DNA of 64,000 nucleotides from Bacillus sp. ISL-51 (GCF_018613535.1 NZ_JAGGQB010000011.1:62001-126000); one strand, 5' to 3'; positions 25,389 to 37,222 are shown, counted from the stretch's first letter. The notes: generated from the letters alone by a model not told the origin. Program-made: numbers and translations.

Positions 25389-26356
25389 TATTCGGGGCCC
25401 GCCGTTTCGTCTTTTATGGATAAATCCTGGCTTTTAATCGTCATCAGATCGCTCTTTAAGTACTGGTCTCCCATTAAAAGTCTCATCGCCTGAGCGCGGA
25501 TTGATTTTTCAATCACATTTCTGACAAAACGGCCGTTGCTGAATTTAATGGGACTGGTTGTGCTTTTTACTGTCATTAAGTAATCTTTCAACTTCCATTC
25601 GGCTTCCTGGCTTAATTGGTATTCCCGTTCCAAAATCATACGCTTTGCAATATCCATCAGCTGGGTTACCGTGTAATCCGGAAAGTCGATACTGATGGGA
25701 AAACGCGATTGCAGACCCGGGTTTAATGAGAGAAAATGTGTCATTTCTCTCGAATATCCCGCAAGGATGAGAATAAACTCATGCTGTTTATCTTCCATAT
25801 GCTTAACAAGGGTGTCAATCGCTTCTTTTCCGAAATCCTTTTCCCCGCCTCTTGCAAGCGAGTAGGCTTCGTCAATAAATAAGATGCCTCCGAGCGACTT
25901 TTTAATTAAATCTCTCGTTTTTTGTGCCGTGTGCCCGATGTATTCTCCAACAAGATCAGCTCGTTCGGCTTCAATCAAATGGCCTTTGGAGAGAACGTTC
26001 ATTTCAAAAAACAGTTTGCCGATCAGTCTCGCGACGGTTGTTTTGCCGGTTCCCGGGTTTCCTTTGAACATCATATGAAGGGCTTGTTTTCCGACTTTCA
26101 AACCTTGTTCGGCCCGTTTTTGATTGACGAAAATCCACGCGTAGATTTCTTTAATGTTTCGTTTCATTTCTTCCATACCGACTAACGTGTTCATTTCCTT
26201 TTCAATTTCTTTCAGAATGCTGTGTTTGGCTTCGTTTTTTTGCAGAGCAGCCTGATATTCCGCCTCCGCTTCAGCATTTGTCAGCACTTGCTTTTGACCG
26301 TTTAGAATAATGTTAATTTGTCCGTTATTTTTATAGGTTACAGCGCGCTCCAACAT
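25388..26356 (-). CDS. spoVK: Stage V sporulation protein K, AAA+ ATPase
   Basis: 322 residues from ATG 26356 (MLERAVTYKNNG) behind GAGAGG, identical in length to B. subtilis SpoVK; a GTG two codons upstream is less well placed. It is a CbbX/SpoVK-type AAA+ protein with Walker A GNPGTGKT near residue 105, Walker B ILFIDEAY near 165, and an arginine-finger region (LQSRFPISIDF). SpoVK is needed for spore maturation and is made in the mother cell; its client is not known. It is monocistronic, with its terminator directly behind the stop. The 300 bases upstream hold the divergent spoVK and cwlC promoters. Confidence 0.95.
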   Translation of the reverse strand: MLERAVTYKNNGQINIILNGQKQVLTNAEAEAEYQAALQKNEAKHSILKEIEKEMNTLVGMEEMKRNIKEIYAWIFVNQKRAEQGLKVGKQALHMMFKGNPGTGKTTVARLIGKLFFEMNVLSKGHLIEAERADLVGEYIGHTAQKTRDLIKKSLGGILFIDEAYSLARGGEKDFGKEAIDTLVKHMEDKQHEFILILAGYSREMTHFLSLNPGLQSRFPISIDFPDYTVTQLMDIAKRMILEREYQLSQEAEWKLKDYLMTVKSTTSPIKFSNGRFVRNVIEKSIRAQAMRLLMGDQYLKSDLMTIKSQDLSIKDETAGPE

Positions 26357-26659
26357 GCTCACCTCTCTGTTCTCTCTTTATCTTATTCATGAAAAGGGCG
26401 TTTGTGACATCCGCCTATCATGAGGGCCATTTTTTCATTTCATCTGTCATATTTTCCGTTCTCTTCGGGAATGGTGTTGAATTCTGCGCTTTCCCGAGAA
26501 ATATTTTTCATTCCCTATTGTATTCAGCATAAACGGAAGGACAAACCATTTTATTTTATTTTCCGGGAAATGGCGGGCGTTTTTCTTATTTTTTTCAGCA
26601 ATGACAGTCGTACAAGCACATTTTATATTCCATCATATGCTGTAATGAGGTGATGGAGA

Positions 26660-27418
26660 ATGGTTAAAATTTTTATAGATCCCGGACATGGCGGCACTGA
26701 TCCAGGTGCAGCCGGGAATGGCCTTCAGGAAAAAGCAATCACTTTGGAGATCGCGCTGGCATTACGCACGATTTTGACAAATGAGTATGAAGGGGTTTCT
26801 GTCTCTATGAGCAGGACAAGCGATAAGACGGTCAGTTTAACTGAAAGAACTGATGCCGCCAATAGCTGGGGCGCAGATTACTTTTTATCCATTCATGTTA
26901 ATTCAGGGGGAGGCACCGGGTTTGAGAGCTATATTTACCCGGATGTCGGAGCACCTACCTCCACTTACCAGTCAGCTCTTCATTCACAAATAATAAAAGC
27001 ATCCGGCTTTGCGGACCGCGGTAAAAAGTCAGCCAACTTTCATGTGTTACGAGAAACAATTATGCCGGCCTTGCTTACGGAAAATGGTTTTGTCGACACG
27101 GCGGCAGACGCGAATAAGCTGAAGACATCCAGCTTTATTGAAAGCTTGGCGAGAGGATATGCTAATGGCTTGGAGCAGGCTTTTAATCTAAAAAAAAAGA
27201 CTAGCTTATATAAAGTCCAAATCGGCGCTTTCAAAGTAAAGGCGAATGCTGATGCGCTTGCTGCCAATGCCAGATCAAAGGGATTTGATGCGATTGTGCT
27301 GGCAAAAGACGGCCTATTTAAAGTGCAAATTGGCGCATTTTCTTCTAAAGGCAATGCAGACGCGCTTCTGGCAAGAGCCGAAAAAGCCGGGTTTGACGCG
27401 GTTCTCATTCAAGACTGA
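26660..27418 (+). CDS. cwlC: N-acetylmuramoyl-L-alanine amidase CwlC
   Basis: 252 residues. An N-terminal amidase_3 domain (residues ~1-175) shows the zinc ligands IDPGHGG (His10), Glu24 and SIHVNSG (His79), plus the catalytic LLTENGF. Two C-terminal SPOR repeats follow (YKVQIGAFKVKANADALA and FKVQIGAFSSKGNADALL) that bind denuded peptidoglycan. There is no signal peptide, as in B. subtilis, where the enzyme is made late in the mother cell under SigK and helps lyse it. ATG 26660 follows GAGGTG. A CATATGCTG motif about 25 bases upstream is only a partial SigK -10. Confidence 0.95.
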   Translation: MVKIFIDPGHGGTDPGAAGNGLQEKAITLEIALALRTILTNEYEGVSVSMSRTSDKTVSLTERTDAANSWGADYFLSIHVNSGGGTGFESYIYPDVGAPTSTYQSALHSQIIKASGFADRGKKSANFHVLRETIMPALLTENGFVDTAADANKLKTSSFIESLARGYANGLEQAFNLKKKTSLYKVQIGAFKVKANADALAANARSKGFDAIVLAKDGLFKVQIGAFSSKGNADALLARAEKAGFDAVLIQD

Positions 27419-27420
27419 TC

Positions 27421-27460
27421 AAAAAACCCTGTTCTCCCGCTTGGGCGAACAGGGTTTTTC
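27421..27460. terminator. Bidirectional terminator between cwlC and ymaB
   Basis: AACCCTGTTC and GAACAGGGTT pair perfectly (10 bp), with A-run and T-run on the two sides, serving both convergent genes. Confidence 0.9.
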
Positions 27461-27462
27461 GG

Positions 27463-28083
27463 CTATTTCAGGATATCGGCGACAAACTGGGACCATGTTT
27501 CAAGACGCTGATACACATCTTCCTGTTTTAAGTCAGAAATGTTCATCCAGCGGCCAGCAATTTGTTCTTTTTCTTTCACTTCTACGTGCGCTCCCGGTGC
27601 TAATTGAAGCGCCGAAAGAATACCGATATGCACCTTTCCCACACTGTTTTCGTCATCATTGATTAAACCGAGTGTGACTATGTTTTGTTTATCGTCCTCA
27701 TTGATGTGCAGCTCTTCGGCAAGCTCGCGGTCTGTGTTCAGTTTCAGCACTTCAGAAAATGAAGCGGCGCCTTCAATCTGATTCATGTGGCCGCCGAAGC
27801 CGAGTGATAATTTATTGTGGAGGCGCGCTTCCCCTCCTCCTGCCAGCCGTTCATACACAAATACCTCATCATCGCGGCGGATGACGACATATGGGATCGG
27901 CTGCTTAAAACGCGGGTCCTCTTCCGCGTCGCCTCTTCTCATTTCATGATAATGCGCCTCCATGTGAGACATAATGTTTACAATACGTTCATCTTCACTG
28001 TTGACTCCCTGGAATGTTAACGTTTCTTTTTGAAACACATCTTCCCTCGGGGCAACCAAGATGATTTCATCCATTTTCTCCAT
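27463..28083 (-). CDS. ymaB: Nudix-like protein YmaB
   Basis: 206 residues from ATG 28083 behind GGAGGA. The central part (LGFGGHMNQIEGA...TDRELAEELHI) resembles a Nudix box with G, RE and EE elements, though the spacing is longer than canonical. YmaB is a conserved Bacillus protein placed next to the nrd operon in B. subtilis; its substrate is unsettled. It lies 47 bases downstream of nrdF on the same strand and may be read through from it. Confidence 0.85.
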   Translation of the reverse strand: MEKMDEIILVAPREDVFQKETLTFQGVNSEDERIVNIMSHMEAHYHEMRRGDAEEDPRFKQPIPYVVIRRDDEVFVYERLAGGGEARLHNKLSLGFGGHMNQIEGAASFSEVLKLNTDRELAEELHINEDDKQNIVTLGLINDDENSVGKVHIGILSALQLAPGAHVEVKEKEQIAGRWMNISDLKQEDVYQRLETWSQFVADILK

Positions 28084-28130
28084 GTCAGTTCCTCCTTTTT
28101 AAGTCTCCGTCAAGCCGAAAAGAGCAGATA

Positions 28131-29120
28131 TTATATCTGCTCTTCGTCTTGATCAAAATAAAAATCGTCGTCTTTAATCGGTTCTACCGTAGCCTTTTTA
28201 TAGCCGTTCCCCTTCATGGAGAAGAAGTCGTGCGATTTCGTTTTTGTATTTAAACCGTTTAAGACGATCGGATTAATGTCTTCTTCTTCAAAGTGAGATT
28301 CGAACCCTAAGTTCATCAGCGCTTTATTGGCGTTATAGCGGATAAATTTCTTTACGTCATGAGACAGCCCGACTTGGTCGTACAGATCCTCGGTATACTC
28401 GAGCTCATTATGGTAAAGCTCCTCTAAAAGCTCAATCGAAAATTCGCGAAGCTCCGCTTTTTTCGCTTCTGTTTGTTTGTTGTATATTTCTTGGGCAAGC
28501 AGTCCGACGTATACGCCGTGAATCGCTTCATCACGCAAAATAAGGTTGATAATTTCACCGCTTTGCATCAGTTTTCCCTGGCCGTAGAAATATAACGGAT
28601 AATAAAAACCGCTGTAGAAAAGGAAACTTTCCAAATAAACGGAAGCAACCATGGCTTTAAATAGAGAAATCTCGTCATCTTTTTTAATAGCGCGGTAAAG
28701 GCCGACAACGGTTTGGGCTTTTTTCTGCAAAAATTTGTTTTGCTTTACCCATTCGAATACTTCGTTTATCGTTTCAGTCGGCGCCAGCGTCATAAAAATA
28801 TTCGAATATGACTTTGCGTGCACCGCGTTTTCCATCATCGCCATAAAGTTGAGCACGGCTTTGCGCTGGTGGCCTTCTACATGTTCAGCCACAATCGGCA
28901 TGCCCGTGTTTCCCTGCTCTGTATCAAGCAGCGTCAGTCCGGCAAGCACCTTCATGTACGTGTCCTGCTCATTTTTACCTAAGTATTTCCAAGTGAGGAG
29001 ATCGCCGTTTAATGCGATCTCTTCCGGAAGCCAGAACTGCTTCACATTTTGGTTGTAAAACATCTGGGTGAAATCATCTTCATGCTTTGACCAGTTTGCT
29101 GCGTCATAAATTTTTGTCAC
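28131..29120 (-). CDS. nrdF: Class Ib ribonucleotide reductase beta subunit
   Basis: 329 residues starting at a GTG at 29120 ([15 protein letters not shown]) behind AAAGGAGA, as in B. subtilis. It carries the dimetal (Mn or Fe) centre and tyrosyl radical: the helices [27 protein letters not shown] and [11 protein letters not shown] supply the carboxylate and His ligands. The C-terminal acidic tail ([13 protein letters not shown]) docks into NrdE. Together with NrdE it reduces ribonucleoside diphosphates to deoxy forms in the cytoplasm. It begins 17 bases after the nrdE stop. Confidence 0.97.
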   Translation of the reverse strand: MTKIYDAANWSKHEDDFTQMFYNQNVKQFWLPEEIALNGDLLTWKYLGKNEQDTYMKVLAGLTLLDTEQGNTGMPIVAEHVEGHQRKAVLNFMAMMENAVHAKSYSNIFMTLAPTETINEVFEWVKQNKFLQKKAQTVVGLYRAIKKDDEISLFKAMVASVYLESFLFYSGFYYPLYFYGQGKLMQSGEIINLILRDEAIHGVYVGLLAQEIYNKQTEAKKAELREFSIELLEELYHNELEYTEDLYDQVGLSHDVKKFIRYNANKALMNLGFESHFEEEDINPIVLNGLNTKTKSHDFFSMKGNGYKKATVEPIKDDDFYFDQDEEQI

Positions 29121-29137
29121 TGTAAACTCTCCTTTAA

Positions 29138-31604
<2,467 letters not shown>

Positions 31605-31628
31605 CTATCAAAAATAATGAATCTCTTA

Positions 31629-31644
31629 ACACTATATATAGTAT
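31629..31644. promoter_or_regulatory. NrdR box 1
   Basis: ACACTATATATAGTAT matches the NrdR consensus (acaCwAtATaTwGtgt) and overlaps the -10 of the nrd promoter. NrdR represses when dATP is high. Confidence 0.8.
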
Positions 31645-31667
31645 ACTAACCTATCAGAAAAACACAA
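31640..31667 (-). promoter_or_regulatory. Promoter of the nrd operon
   Basis: Minus strand TTGTGT (31667-31662), 16-base spacer, TATACT (31645-31640). The hexamers overlap both NrdR boxes. Confidence 0.7.
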
Positions 31668-31677
31668 CATATTGAGA
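31662..31677. promoter_or_regulatory. NrdR box 2
   Basis: ACACAACATATTGAGA is a weaker match to the NrdR box, 33 bases (about three helical turns) from box 1, as expected for cooperative binding. Confidence 0.6.
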
Positions 31678-31852
31678 TGTATTTATAAAAAGTTCATATT
31701 TTTGAAAGAGCGGACTGCGGCTCTGGCCCGTTTAGCGCCCAAAAAAGAGAGCAGAACGAGAATCATCTCTCATCCTACTCGGGGTGTCATTTTTTAAGCC
31801 GATGTCTATCATAACATGAAAAAAAACTGCTTAGTAGTCTAGACTTTTTTTC

Positions 31853-32065
31853 TTATTTTTTGTAAGAATCGCATTTTTCGCTTTCAACGGTTTCTTCTAT
31901 CTCCACGTCAGCACCGATTTCTATCAGCACGGTTTTGAGAGCGCTCGTAATCGATGCTTCTCTGATTAACTCTTTGCCGTCTACGATGATGCTGGTTCCA
32001 TATTCATAGCAGGAATCATCTTCACAGGTTTCTTCCCAATGGTTGATTATCACCTTGTGTTTCAA
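31853..32065 (-). CDS. ymzA: Conserved small protein YmzA
   Basis: 70 residues if started at the TTG at 32065 (KHKVIINHWEETCEDDS), which follows GAGGGTG by six bases; the frame is open to ATG 32083 and beyond without a good site. It is acidic with three cysteines (CEDDSC and EKC). YmzA is a Bacillus protein of unknown role placed between nrdI and ymzC in B. subtilis, as here. Confidence 0.75.
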   Translation of the reverse strand: MKHKVIINHWEETCEDDSCYEYGTSIIVDGKELIREASITSALKTVLIEIGADVEIEETVESEKCDSYKK

Positions 32066-32147
32066 TATTCTCACCCTCTGCATGATCAATGTCAGTACCT
32101 AGTTTAGCTGGTGCTGCCCGCTTTGTAAATTCGAATGCTTGTGAAAT

Positions 32148-32423
32148 TTATTCAAGCTCATCCAGTGACGATTCTTTTTTCAGCTCGATTTTATTGGTTT
32201 TTTCCTCGTACCGGTAGATTTTTAAATAGCCGTCCTGAACCACACCGAAATGATTATTTTCAAGCGGCACCGTGCCTTCTGTCTGCGGCTGGGCATCTGA
32301 TGAATCGCTGTCATCGGTCGTCACAACGGTCTCGTGATTGCCGCATGCCCCAAACAGCAAAAATACCGCAATCCAAACAAGCGTAATTCTGATACGTCTG
32401 AGCTCAGACTCACTTTCAAACAA
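32148..32423 (-). CDS. ymzC: Lipoprotein YmzC
   Basis: 91 residues. The N-terminal segment RIRITLVWIAVFLLFGAC ends in a lipobox-like LFGAC with the cysteine near residue 27, so the mature protein should be lipid-anchored outside the membrane. The rest is polar (LENNHFGVVQDGYLKIYRYEEK) and matches B. subtilis YmzC as I recall it. Function unknown. ATG 32423 lies behind AAGGAGCTGGGGG. Confidence 0.8.
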   Translation of the reverse strand: MFESESELRRIRITLVWIAVFLLFGACGNHETVVTTDDSDSSDAQPQTEGTVPLENNHFGVVQDGYLKIYRYEEKTNKIELKKESSLDELE

Positions 32424-32479
32424 TATTCCCCCAGCTCCTTTAGTCTTTCGGATATATGACCATCAATATACATATCAGC

Positions 32480-32509
32480 ATAAAAAAAGACCATTTCTCA
32501 TGGTCTTTA
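32480..32509 (-). terminator. hfq terminator
   Basis: AAGACCA and TGGTCTT with a 7-base loop, followed on the minus strand by TTTTTTTA. Confidence 0.9.
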
Positions 32510-32517
32510 TTGAAAGT

Positions 32518-32739
32518 CTATTCAAGCTCAAGCTGCACGTTTTTTTGCGGAGCGAAGGTGGAGATGGCATGCTTATAAATGAGTTGCTGCTTTCCTTCCG
32601 TTTCAAGCAATACCGTAAAGTTATCAAAGCCTTTTACCTGGCCGCGAAGCTGAAAGCCGTTGAGTAAAAAAACTGTGACGAACGTATTGTCTTTTCGGAT
32701 TTGATTCAAAAACTGATCTTGAATATTAATCGGTTTCAT
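32518..32739 (-). CDS. hfq: RNA chaperone Hfq
   Basis: 73 residues forming an Sm fold: Sm1 [26 protein letters not shown] and Sm2 IYKHAIST. Hfq is a ring-shaped hexamer that binds small RNAs and A-rich or U-rich mRNA ends. It lies 39 bases downstream of miaA on the same strand, the usual miaA-hfq arrangement, and ends at a strong terminator. Confidence 0.97.
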   Translation of the reverse strand: MKPINIQDQFLNQIRKDNTFVTVFLLNGFQLRGQVKGFDNFTVLLETEGKQQLIYKHAISTFAPQKNVQLELE

Positions 32740-32778
32740 GTTTCGTCCTCCTTGGTTCTCAATACCATACAGTTTCGA

Positions 32779-33723
32779 TTAAACTTCCAGTTTTCCTGCT
32801 ATATACTCGAAAATTTCCTTTTTTTTCAGTTCAATATCCACAGGCGGCGTCATATCTGTCCATATGACGGGCATTTTATTGCGAAACCAGGTCAGCTGGC
32901 GTTTCGCGTAGCGTCTTGAATTTTGTTTTAATTGACTGACGGCTTCAGACAGCGTCACCCTGCCGTCAAGATATTCGTAAAGCTCCTTATAGCCGATTGC
33001 CTGAATGGATTGGCTGCCCCGCAAATCCCGGTCATACAGCCGCTTCACCTCGTCAAGAAGTCCCGCTTCCATCATCATGTCGACCCGCTCGTTAATTCGG
33101 TCGTACAGTGCCTGTCTGTCCATCGTGAGCCCGATGAGAACGGCATTGTACAGCATTTCCCGTTTTTGGTCTTTAAGATGCTCAGACATCGTTTTTCCTG
33201 ACGAATGTAAAATTTCCAGCGCGCGAATAACTCTTCTCGTGTTGTTTTCATGAATGGCGGCTGCAGCTTCCGGATCGGCCGCCGCAAGCTTGGCATGGAG
33301 AGCACCTGCTCCCTCTTCGGCCGCCAATTTCTCCATGTTCTCGCGGAAGACCGGATCACCGGAGTTTTCTGTAAATGTATAGTCATACAGCACAGACTGA
33401 ATGTATAATCCCGTTCCCCCGACAATCATCGGCAGCTTTCCTCTGTTTGCGATCTCACTGATTTTCGCTCTCACCATCGTTTGATAATCCGCTGTTGAAA
33501 ATGAGTCAGACGGTTCCAAAATATCAATCAGGTGATGGGGAACGCCCTCCATTTCCTCTTCGGTGATTTTGGCGGTTCCAATATCCATCCCTTTATACAC
33601 TTGCATGGAATCCCCGCTGATGATTTCAGCATTCAGCATTTTTGCAAGCCGGATGCTTACATTTGTTTTTCCAACTGCCGTCGGTCCGACCAGAATGACG
33701 ACAGACTGTTTTGAATTATTCAC
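32779..33723 (-). CDS. miaA: tRNA dimethylallyltransferase MiaA
   Basis: 314 residues. It transfers an isopentenyl group from DMAPP to A37 of tRNAs that read UNN codons. It has the P-loop GPTAVGKT at residues 12-19, the catalytic [18 protein letters not shown], and [13 protein letters not shown], and it ends with the [13 protein letters not shown] tRNA-binding motif. It is the first gene of miaA-hfq. Confidence 0.97.
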   Translation of the reverse strand: MNNSKQSVVILVGPTAVGKTNVSIRLAKMLNAEIISGDSMQVYKGMDIGTAKITEEEMEGVPHHLIDILEPSDSFSTADYQTMVRAKISEIANRGKLPMIVGGTGLYIQSVLYDYTFTENSGDPVFRENMEKLAAEEGAGALHAKLAAADPEAAAAIHENNTRRVIRALEILHSSGKTMSEHLKDQKREMLYNAVLIGLTMDRQALYDRINERVDMMMEAGLLDEVKRLYDRDLRGSQSIQAIGYKELYEYLDGRVTLSEAVSQLKQNSRRYAKRQLTWFRNKMPVIWTDMTPPVDIELKKKEIFEYIAGKLEV

Positions 33724-33821
33724 TATGTATCACTCTCTTTTAACAATCTCCCTCCAATTATAGCACTCATTTCTCTATCCACCTATCCATTTTGCCCTTT
33801 TTCCGAAGCGCTAAACGTCGG

Positions 33822-34226
33822 TTACCATCCGAGCGGCTCATTCCCGACAACCTCCCTTGTTTTCCCCTTCAGCTTGTGGCGGTGCGTTTTTCTGCCGTCG
33901 TTTCGCGGATCGTAAACGACGCCTCCGTATCGGATTTCAATCGGCTCGTTGTAAGCGGAAAATGTGGTTTCCTCGAGCTCGTGGTAATGGGTTCCGTCGA
34001 GCCTTGGAATCGCCGGCCCGGAAATGCCGTAGTATCTGTGAAAATGGCCGTTTTCAAAAGAGGTGATTCCCGTATAGTAATGTGTATGCTGATCTGTGTT
34101 GCTTCCGTTCTCGGGCTGTGAAAAACCTTCAATCAAATGATAATGCCCTTGCTGAACGTCCGTTTTCGCCTGGTAAGCGTGTGTGTGCGGAGGTTTTTTT
34201 GACCAGTCAGACTGATACAGGCCCAC
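33822..34226 (-). CDS. ymaF: His-rich protein YmaF
   Basis: 134 residues if begun at the GTG at 34226 (GLYQSDWSKKPPHTHAY), eight bases behind AAAGGAG; an alternative GTG lies at 34235 within the spacer. Many His pairs are spread in HTH, HYH, HFH, THYH and HRHK, a layout that could bind metal. Matches YmaF of B. subtilis in position and composition; function unknown. Confidence 0.8.
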   Translation of the reverse strand: MGLYQSDWSKKPPHTHAYQAKTDVQQGHYHLIEGFSQPENGSNTDQHTHYYTGITSFENGHFHRYYGISGPAIPRLDGTHYHELEETTFSAYNEPIEIRYGGVVYDPRNDGRKTHRHKLKGKTREVVGNEPLGW

Positions 34227-34322
34227 GCGGCTCACTCCTTTTTTTTACAAACGCCCAATCAAAAATTGATGGGCTGAATACTCTGTTATCATCTAAAATT
34301 TATTCATGGAGGTACCTTGATT

Positions 34323-34631
34323 ATGAATGAAGAACACACTTATGCAGAAGAAAGTGATATGAGACCGTTCGGGAGACCGGGATTTGGGTTTGGCCGTCCG
34401 GGATTTGGATTCGGGAGACCGGGATTTGGGTTCGGCCGCCCGGGCTTTGGCTGGGGATTTGGCCGTCCGTTTGGTTACGGGTTTGGCCGTCCATTTGGTT
34501 TTTACGGAGGGCCGTTCTTCGGCGGGCTTGTCGGCGGACTTGTAGGAAGCGCTTTATTCAATCCGTACCTGTACGGCGGTTACGGTTATGGCTACGGTTA
34601 TCCTTATTACCCGTATCCGTATTTCTATTAA
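34323..34631 (+). CDS. ymaG: Gly-Phe-rich repeat protein YmaG
   Basis: 102 residues from ATG 34323, nine bases behind GGAGGT; a TTG at 34317 is too close to the site. A short acidic start (NEEHTYAEESDM) is followed by tandem RPGFGFG units (four to five copies), a glycine-rich hydrophobic patch (GGLVGGLVGSALF) and a Tyr/Pro end (YGYGYPYYPYPYFY). YmaG is known as a spore coat or cell-wall-associated protein in B. subtilis. A hairpin with T-run follows the stop. Confidence 0.85.
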   Translation: MNEEHTYAEESDMRPFGRPGFGFGRPGFGFGRPGFGFGRPGFGWGFGRPFGYGFGRPFGFYGGPFFGGLVGGLVGSALFNPYLYGGYGYGYGYPYYPYPYFY

Positions 34632-34634
34632 GCA

Positions 34635-34668
34635 GAAAAGGCTCCATTTGGATGGGGCCTTTTTATAT
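34635..34668 (+). terminator. ymaG terminator
   Basis: AAAGGCTCCATTTGGATGGGGCCTTTT: imperfect stem AAAGGC/GCCTTT followed by TTTTATAT. Confidence 0.7.
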
Positions 34669-34760
34669 AGGCCAAATGTCTTGACTTGACTGGCGCAGTT
34701 CAGATATTATTTTACTGCCCCAGAGAGAGGCAGCTGATTATAAAGAGAGGGGGATTTGAT

Positions 34761-35075
34761 ATGATTGCAGGTTATATCTTCCTCACAATTGCTATTTTAT
34801 CTGAGTCAATGGGTGCCGCCATGCTGAAAATCTCCCGCGGTTTTACGCGCTTTTGGCCAAGCGTGATGGTAGTGGCAGGCTATTCATTGGCATTTTATAT
34901 GCTCTCACTTACCCTGAACCTCATTCCGCTCAGCTTATCCTATGCGACATGGAGCGGAGTCGGAACGGTGCTCGCAGCCATTATCGGCGCAAAGTGGTTT
35001 CATGAAAAACTGGACAAGCAGGCTGTGATTGGGCTGATCTTATTGCTGGCCGGTGTCATCCTGATGAATTGGTAG
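34761..35075 (+). CDS. ebrA: Multidrug efflux subunit EbrA
   Basis: 104 residues starting at ATG 34761 (IAGYIFLTIAILSESMG) behind GAGGGGG; the frame is open upstream to 34686 without a site. It is a small multidrug resistance protein with four membrane helices and the essential Glu in the first helix (SESMGA). EbrA and EbrB form a heterodimer that exports cationic dyes such as ethidium using the proton gradient. ebrB follows after 15 bases. Confidence 0.93.
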   Translation: MIAGYIFLTIAILSESMGAAMLKISRGFTRFWPSVMVVAGYSLAFYMLSLTLNLIPLSLSYATWSGVGTVLAAIIGAKWFHEKLDKQAVIGLILLLAGVILMNW

Positions 35076-35090
35076 AAAGGAGGCAGAAAG

Positions 35091-35444
35091 ATGAAAGGGA
35101 TTTTATATTTGGCAGCCGCCATTGTGTCAGAGGTGTTCGGAAGCACGATGCTGAAGCTGTCAGACGGTTTTACGCACCTGTTGCCCGCTCTCGGGGTCAT
35201 CGCCGGAATCGGCGCTTCCTTTATGTTTTTGAGCTTTTCATTAAAAACCATCGATTTATCAAGCGCATATGCGACATGGTCAGGTGTCGGGACGGCTTTA
35301 ACGGCAGTCGTCGGCTTTTTTGTTTTCAAGGAAGCCATGACAATCAAGATGATTATCGGGCTCATTTTGGTCATTGCCGGGGTGGTATTGTTAAATCACT
35401 CAAAATCACAAAAAGCAAAAAAAGATCAAACGGCCCGCAGCTGA
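35091..35444 (+). CDS. ebrB: Multidrug efflux subunit EbrB
   Basis: 117 residues, partner of EbrA. It has four helices, Glu14 in VSEVFGSTMLK, the conserved SSAYATWSGVGTALTAVVG, and a basic tail (KSQKAKKDQTARS). ATG 35091 follows AAGGAGG. Convergent with ymaD, with only 13 bases between stops. Confidence 0.93.
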   Translation: MKGILYLAAAIVSEVFGSTMLKLSDGFTHLLPALGVIAGIGASFMFLSFSLKTIDLSSAYATWSGVGTALTAVVGFFVFKEAMTIKMIIGLILVIAGVVLLNHSKSQKAKKDQTARS

Positions 35445-35457
35445 CCGTTTGAACTTA

Positions 35458-35910
35458 TTATGCCCGGGCTGCTTTTACCTCAGCCTCCAGCTCCATTTCC
35501 ACATTTCCTTGAATAGCGCGTGAAATCATACAAGAAGACTCCGCTTTCTCCGCTAATTTCCTCGCCAAAGCAAAATCCGCTTCTTTCGCATCAGGCTTTA
35601 ATAAAATAAACGGACGGTGAATGATTTTCTGATACGTAAACACCCCGTTTGTCACATCTACAATTCCTTCAGACTCCATATGTAAATCCGCTTTTTCCAA
35701 TCCGCTTCTTTCCATCATTGCCGCAAGCGTAATGATATAACAAGTCGCGGCCGCTCCAAGCAGCATTTCATCGGGATTTGTCCCTTCTCCCGGCCCCTCC
35801 ATTTCCTTAGGAATTGAAACAGCGGTTTGTAAATGGCCGCTTTTGATATCGCCGACATCATTGCGTTTTCCGGGCCAGTTTGCTTTTAAATAAAAATGAT
35901 GTTTTGCCAT
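35458..35910 (-). CDS. ymaD: OsmC-family peroxidase YmaD
   Basis: 150 residues, an OsmC/Ohr fold with two conserved cysteines (AAATCYIITLA near residue 57 and ESSCMISRA near 128) that reduce organic peroxides through a cysteine pair. GPGEGTNPDEMLLGA is the usual motif before the first Cys. ATG 35910 follows AAGGAGGATGGC. It lies directly after ymaC in the minus-strand order. Confidence 0.88.
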   Translation of the reverse strand: MAKHHFYLKANWPGKRNDVGDIKSGHLQTAVSIPKEMEGPGEGTNPDEMLLGAAATCYIITLAAMMERSGLEKADLHMESEGIVDVTNGVFTYQKIIHRPFILLKPDAKEADFALARKLAEKAESSCMISRAIQGNVEMELEAEVKAARA

Positions 35911-35939
35911 GGTGCCATCCTCCTTTTTTTCATCTTTTT

Positions 35940-36683
35940 TCAGTCTGCTGATCTTTCACTCGTTTGCCTTGTTTTTTGCTCAGAATACCCTTGATTGATC
36001 ACTCTTTTTATCGTACGGACGAAACGGTAAAATTCATCTGTTTTTGTGTATTCTCTTTCACGGTAATCAAAATTATCAAAAAATGCTTCTCTCTGTTCTC
36101 TGCTGATTTCAAGCTGTATGCTCAGGCCTGTTTTCCCCTGATTGTTAATATTTTCGGCATGAACTCCGGCCAGCCCGCTTTTAGAGGATGCCAGTTCAGC
36201 AGAAAAACCGCTTCTTTCGAGAGCTTTTACCAGTTTTGCCGCCCGTTTTCGGTCGCTTCCCCCTACAAGAGTGTTCTTCCCGTCCCCTTTATAACCGTGG
36301 ACAGCTATGACATAGCGATGCTGCTTAATGCTTTTGAGTGCGGCCGGCTCGTCAAAATTGGTGCTCGTAATGTGGAGAGTCTGATTATCATGCGCTTTTA
36401 ATCCTTCAAACAAATAGGTTGAAAAATCATCACTGAAAGAACGGACGATCTCGCTTACCCCGCCCTCAATTCTGCCTCCGTGCGGCGACATGATTAATAC
36501 CTGGCTTCCCTCTTGCCTGTTGTATGATATATGATAATCATCGGGATCTTCATGCTCCGCGAGACTTTTAAAATCTAAATATGTATCAGAAGTAGAGGGC
36601 TCAGGTTCTGACGCATAATGAACACATCTGATTAGTAAGACCATTGCTACAATTATGATGACATTAAGTAAAATTCTTTTCAT
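35940..36683 (-). CDS. ymaC: YmaC, poly-gamma-glutamate hydrolase-like protein
   Basis: 247 residues. The N-terminal hydrophobic stretch RILLNVIIIVAMVLLIRC can serve as signal or anchor; the Cys at its end is a weak lipobox candidate. The catalytic domain shows IMSPHGGRIEGGVSEIV and AVHGYKGD, then LSIQLEISREQR, which are the zinc-ligand motifs of the PghP/YjqB/YmaC family that cuts poly-gamma-glutamate in phage infection. The location outside the membrane fits extracellular PGA as the substrate. The role of chromosomal copies is not settled. Its C-terminus is longer than I recall for B. subtilis YmaC. Confidence 0.8.
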   Translation of the reverse strand: MKRILLNVIIIVAMVLLIRCVHYASEPEPSTSDTYLDFKSLAEHEDPDDYHISYNRQEGSQVLIMSPHGGRIEGGVSEIVRSFSDDFSTYLFEGLKAHDNQTLHITSTNFDEPAALKSIKQHRYVIAVHGYKGDGKNTLVGGSDRKRAAKLVKALERSGFSAELASSKSGLAGVHAENINNQGKTGLSIQLEISREQREAFFDNFDYREREYTKTDEFYRFVRTIKRVINQGYSEQKTRQTSERSAD

Positions 36684-37222
36684 CAGTTCTCCTTTCTATA
36701 AAAATGGAATGTTCATTATATGATTTTTGTCAATAGGTCTTATCTTAACATTCTATTCACATTATCATCAGTGAAAAACTTCCCGGTTTCAAAAAATCAA
36801 TTGATTGTCACAGTTCAAGCTGTTTCACACCGGGCATCAGTGAAAAAAGGTTGAGAGAGGGTGAAATAAAAGGGAGAAATGCCCGAGATTTATGAGGGCA
36901 GCAGGTTTACAGCCGTGCAGTTTTGCTGAAAATGCATCCTCAGAAATGAATAACGCAGGAAAAAATAGATTGTTTTTCGTACGGCACAACGCCTTTACTC
37001 CCTTTTCAATCCCTTTGCCGTCTTTTTATATATAATATCAATCGAAAGCAGGAATGTCTTCTTTGACTATTTCCTCCTTCGTTTCAGCCGAATATTTGTT
37101 TCTCACTATCTCTCTTAAAAACCGCGTTTTAACCATTGCTATGAAGGACAAACAAACTGACCAAACATACTGCCTGTTCATAAGGTATAAAGAGAATCGC
37201 CAGAATGGGAGGAAACATATAT
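36684..37222. other. Intergenic region between divergent ymaC and aprX
   Basis: About 540 bases with no gene over 25 codons. TATAAT occurs at 37031-37036 in front of aprX and ATTATA near 36715 in front of ymaC, both without a clear -35. A 16-codon ORF with AAAGGGAG lies near 36880. The remainder may hold regulator sites, but none is recognisable. Confidence 0.4.

Noticed and set aside
34360-34480. Short tandem repeats resembling a CRISPR array
   Set aside because: They are in-frame RPGFGFG codon repeats inside ymaG, without spacers.
35000-35374. Minus-strand 124-codon ORF opposite ebrA/ebrB
   Set aside because: Antisense to two recognised SMR transporter genes, low-complexity product, no translation signals.
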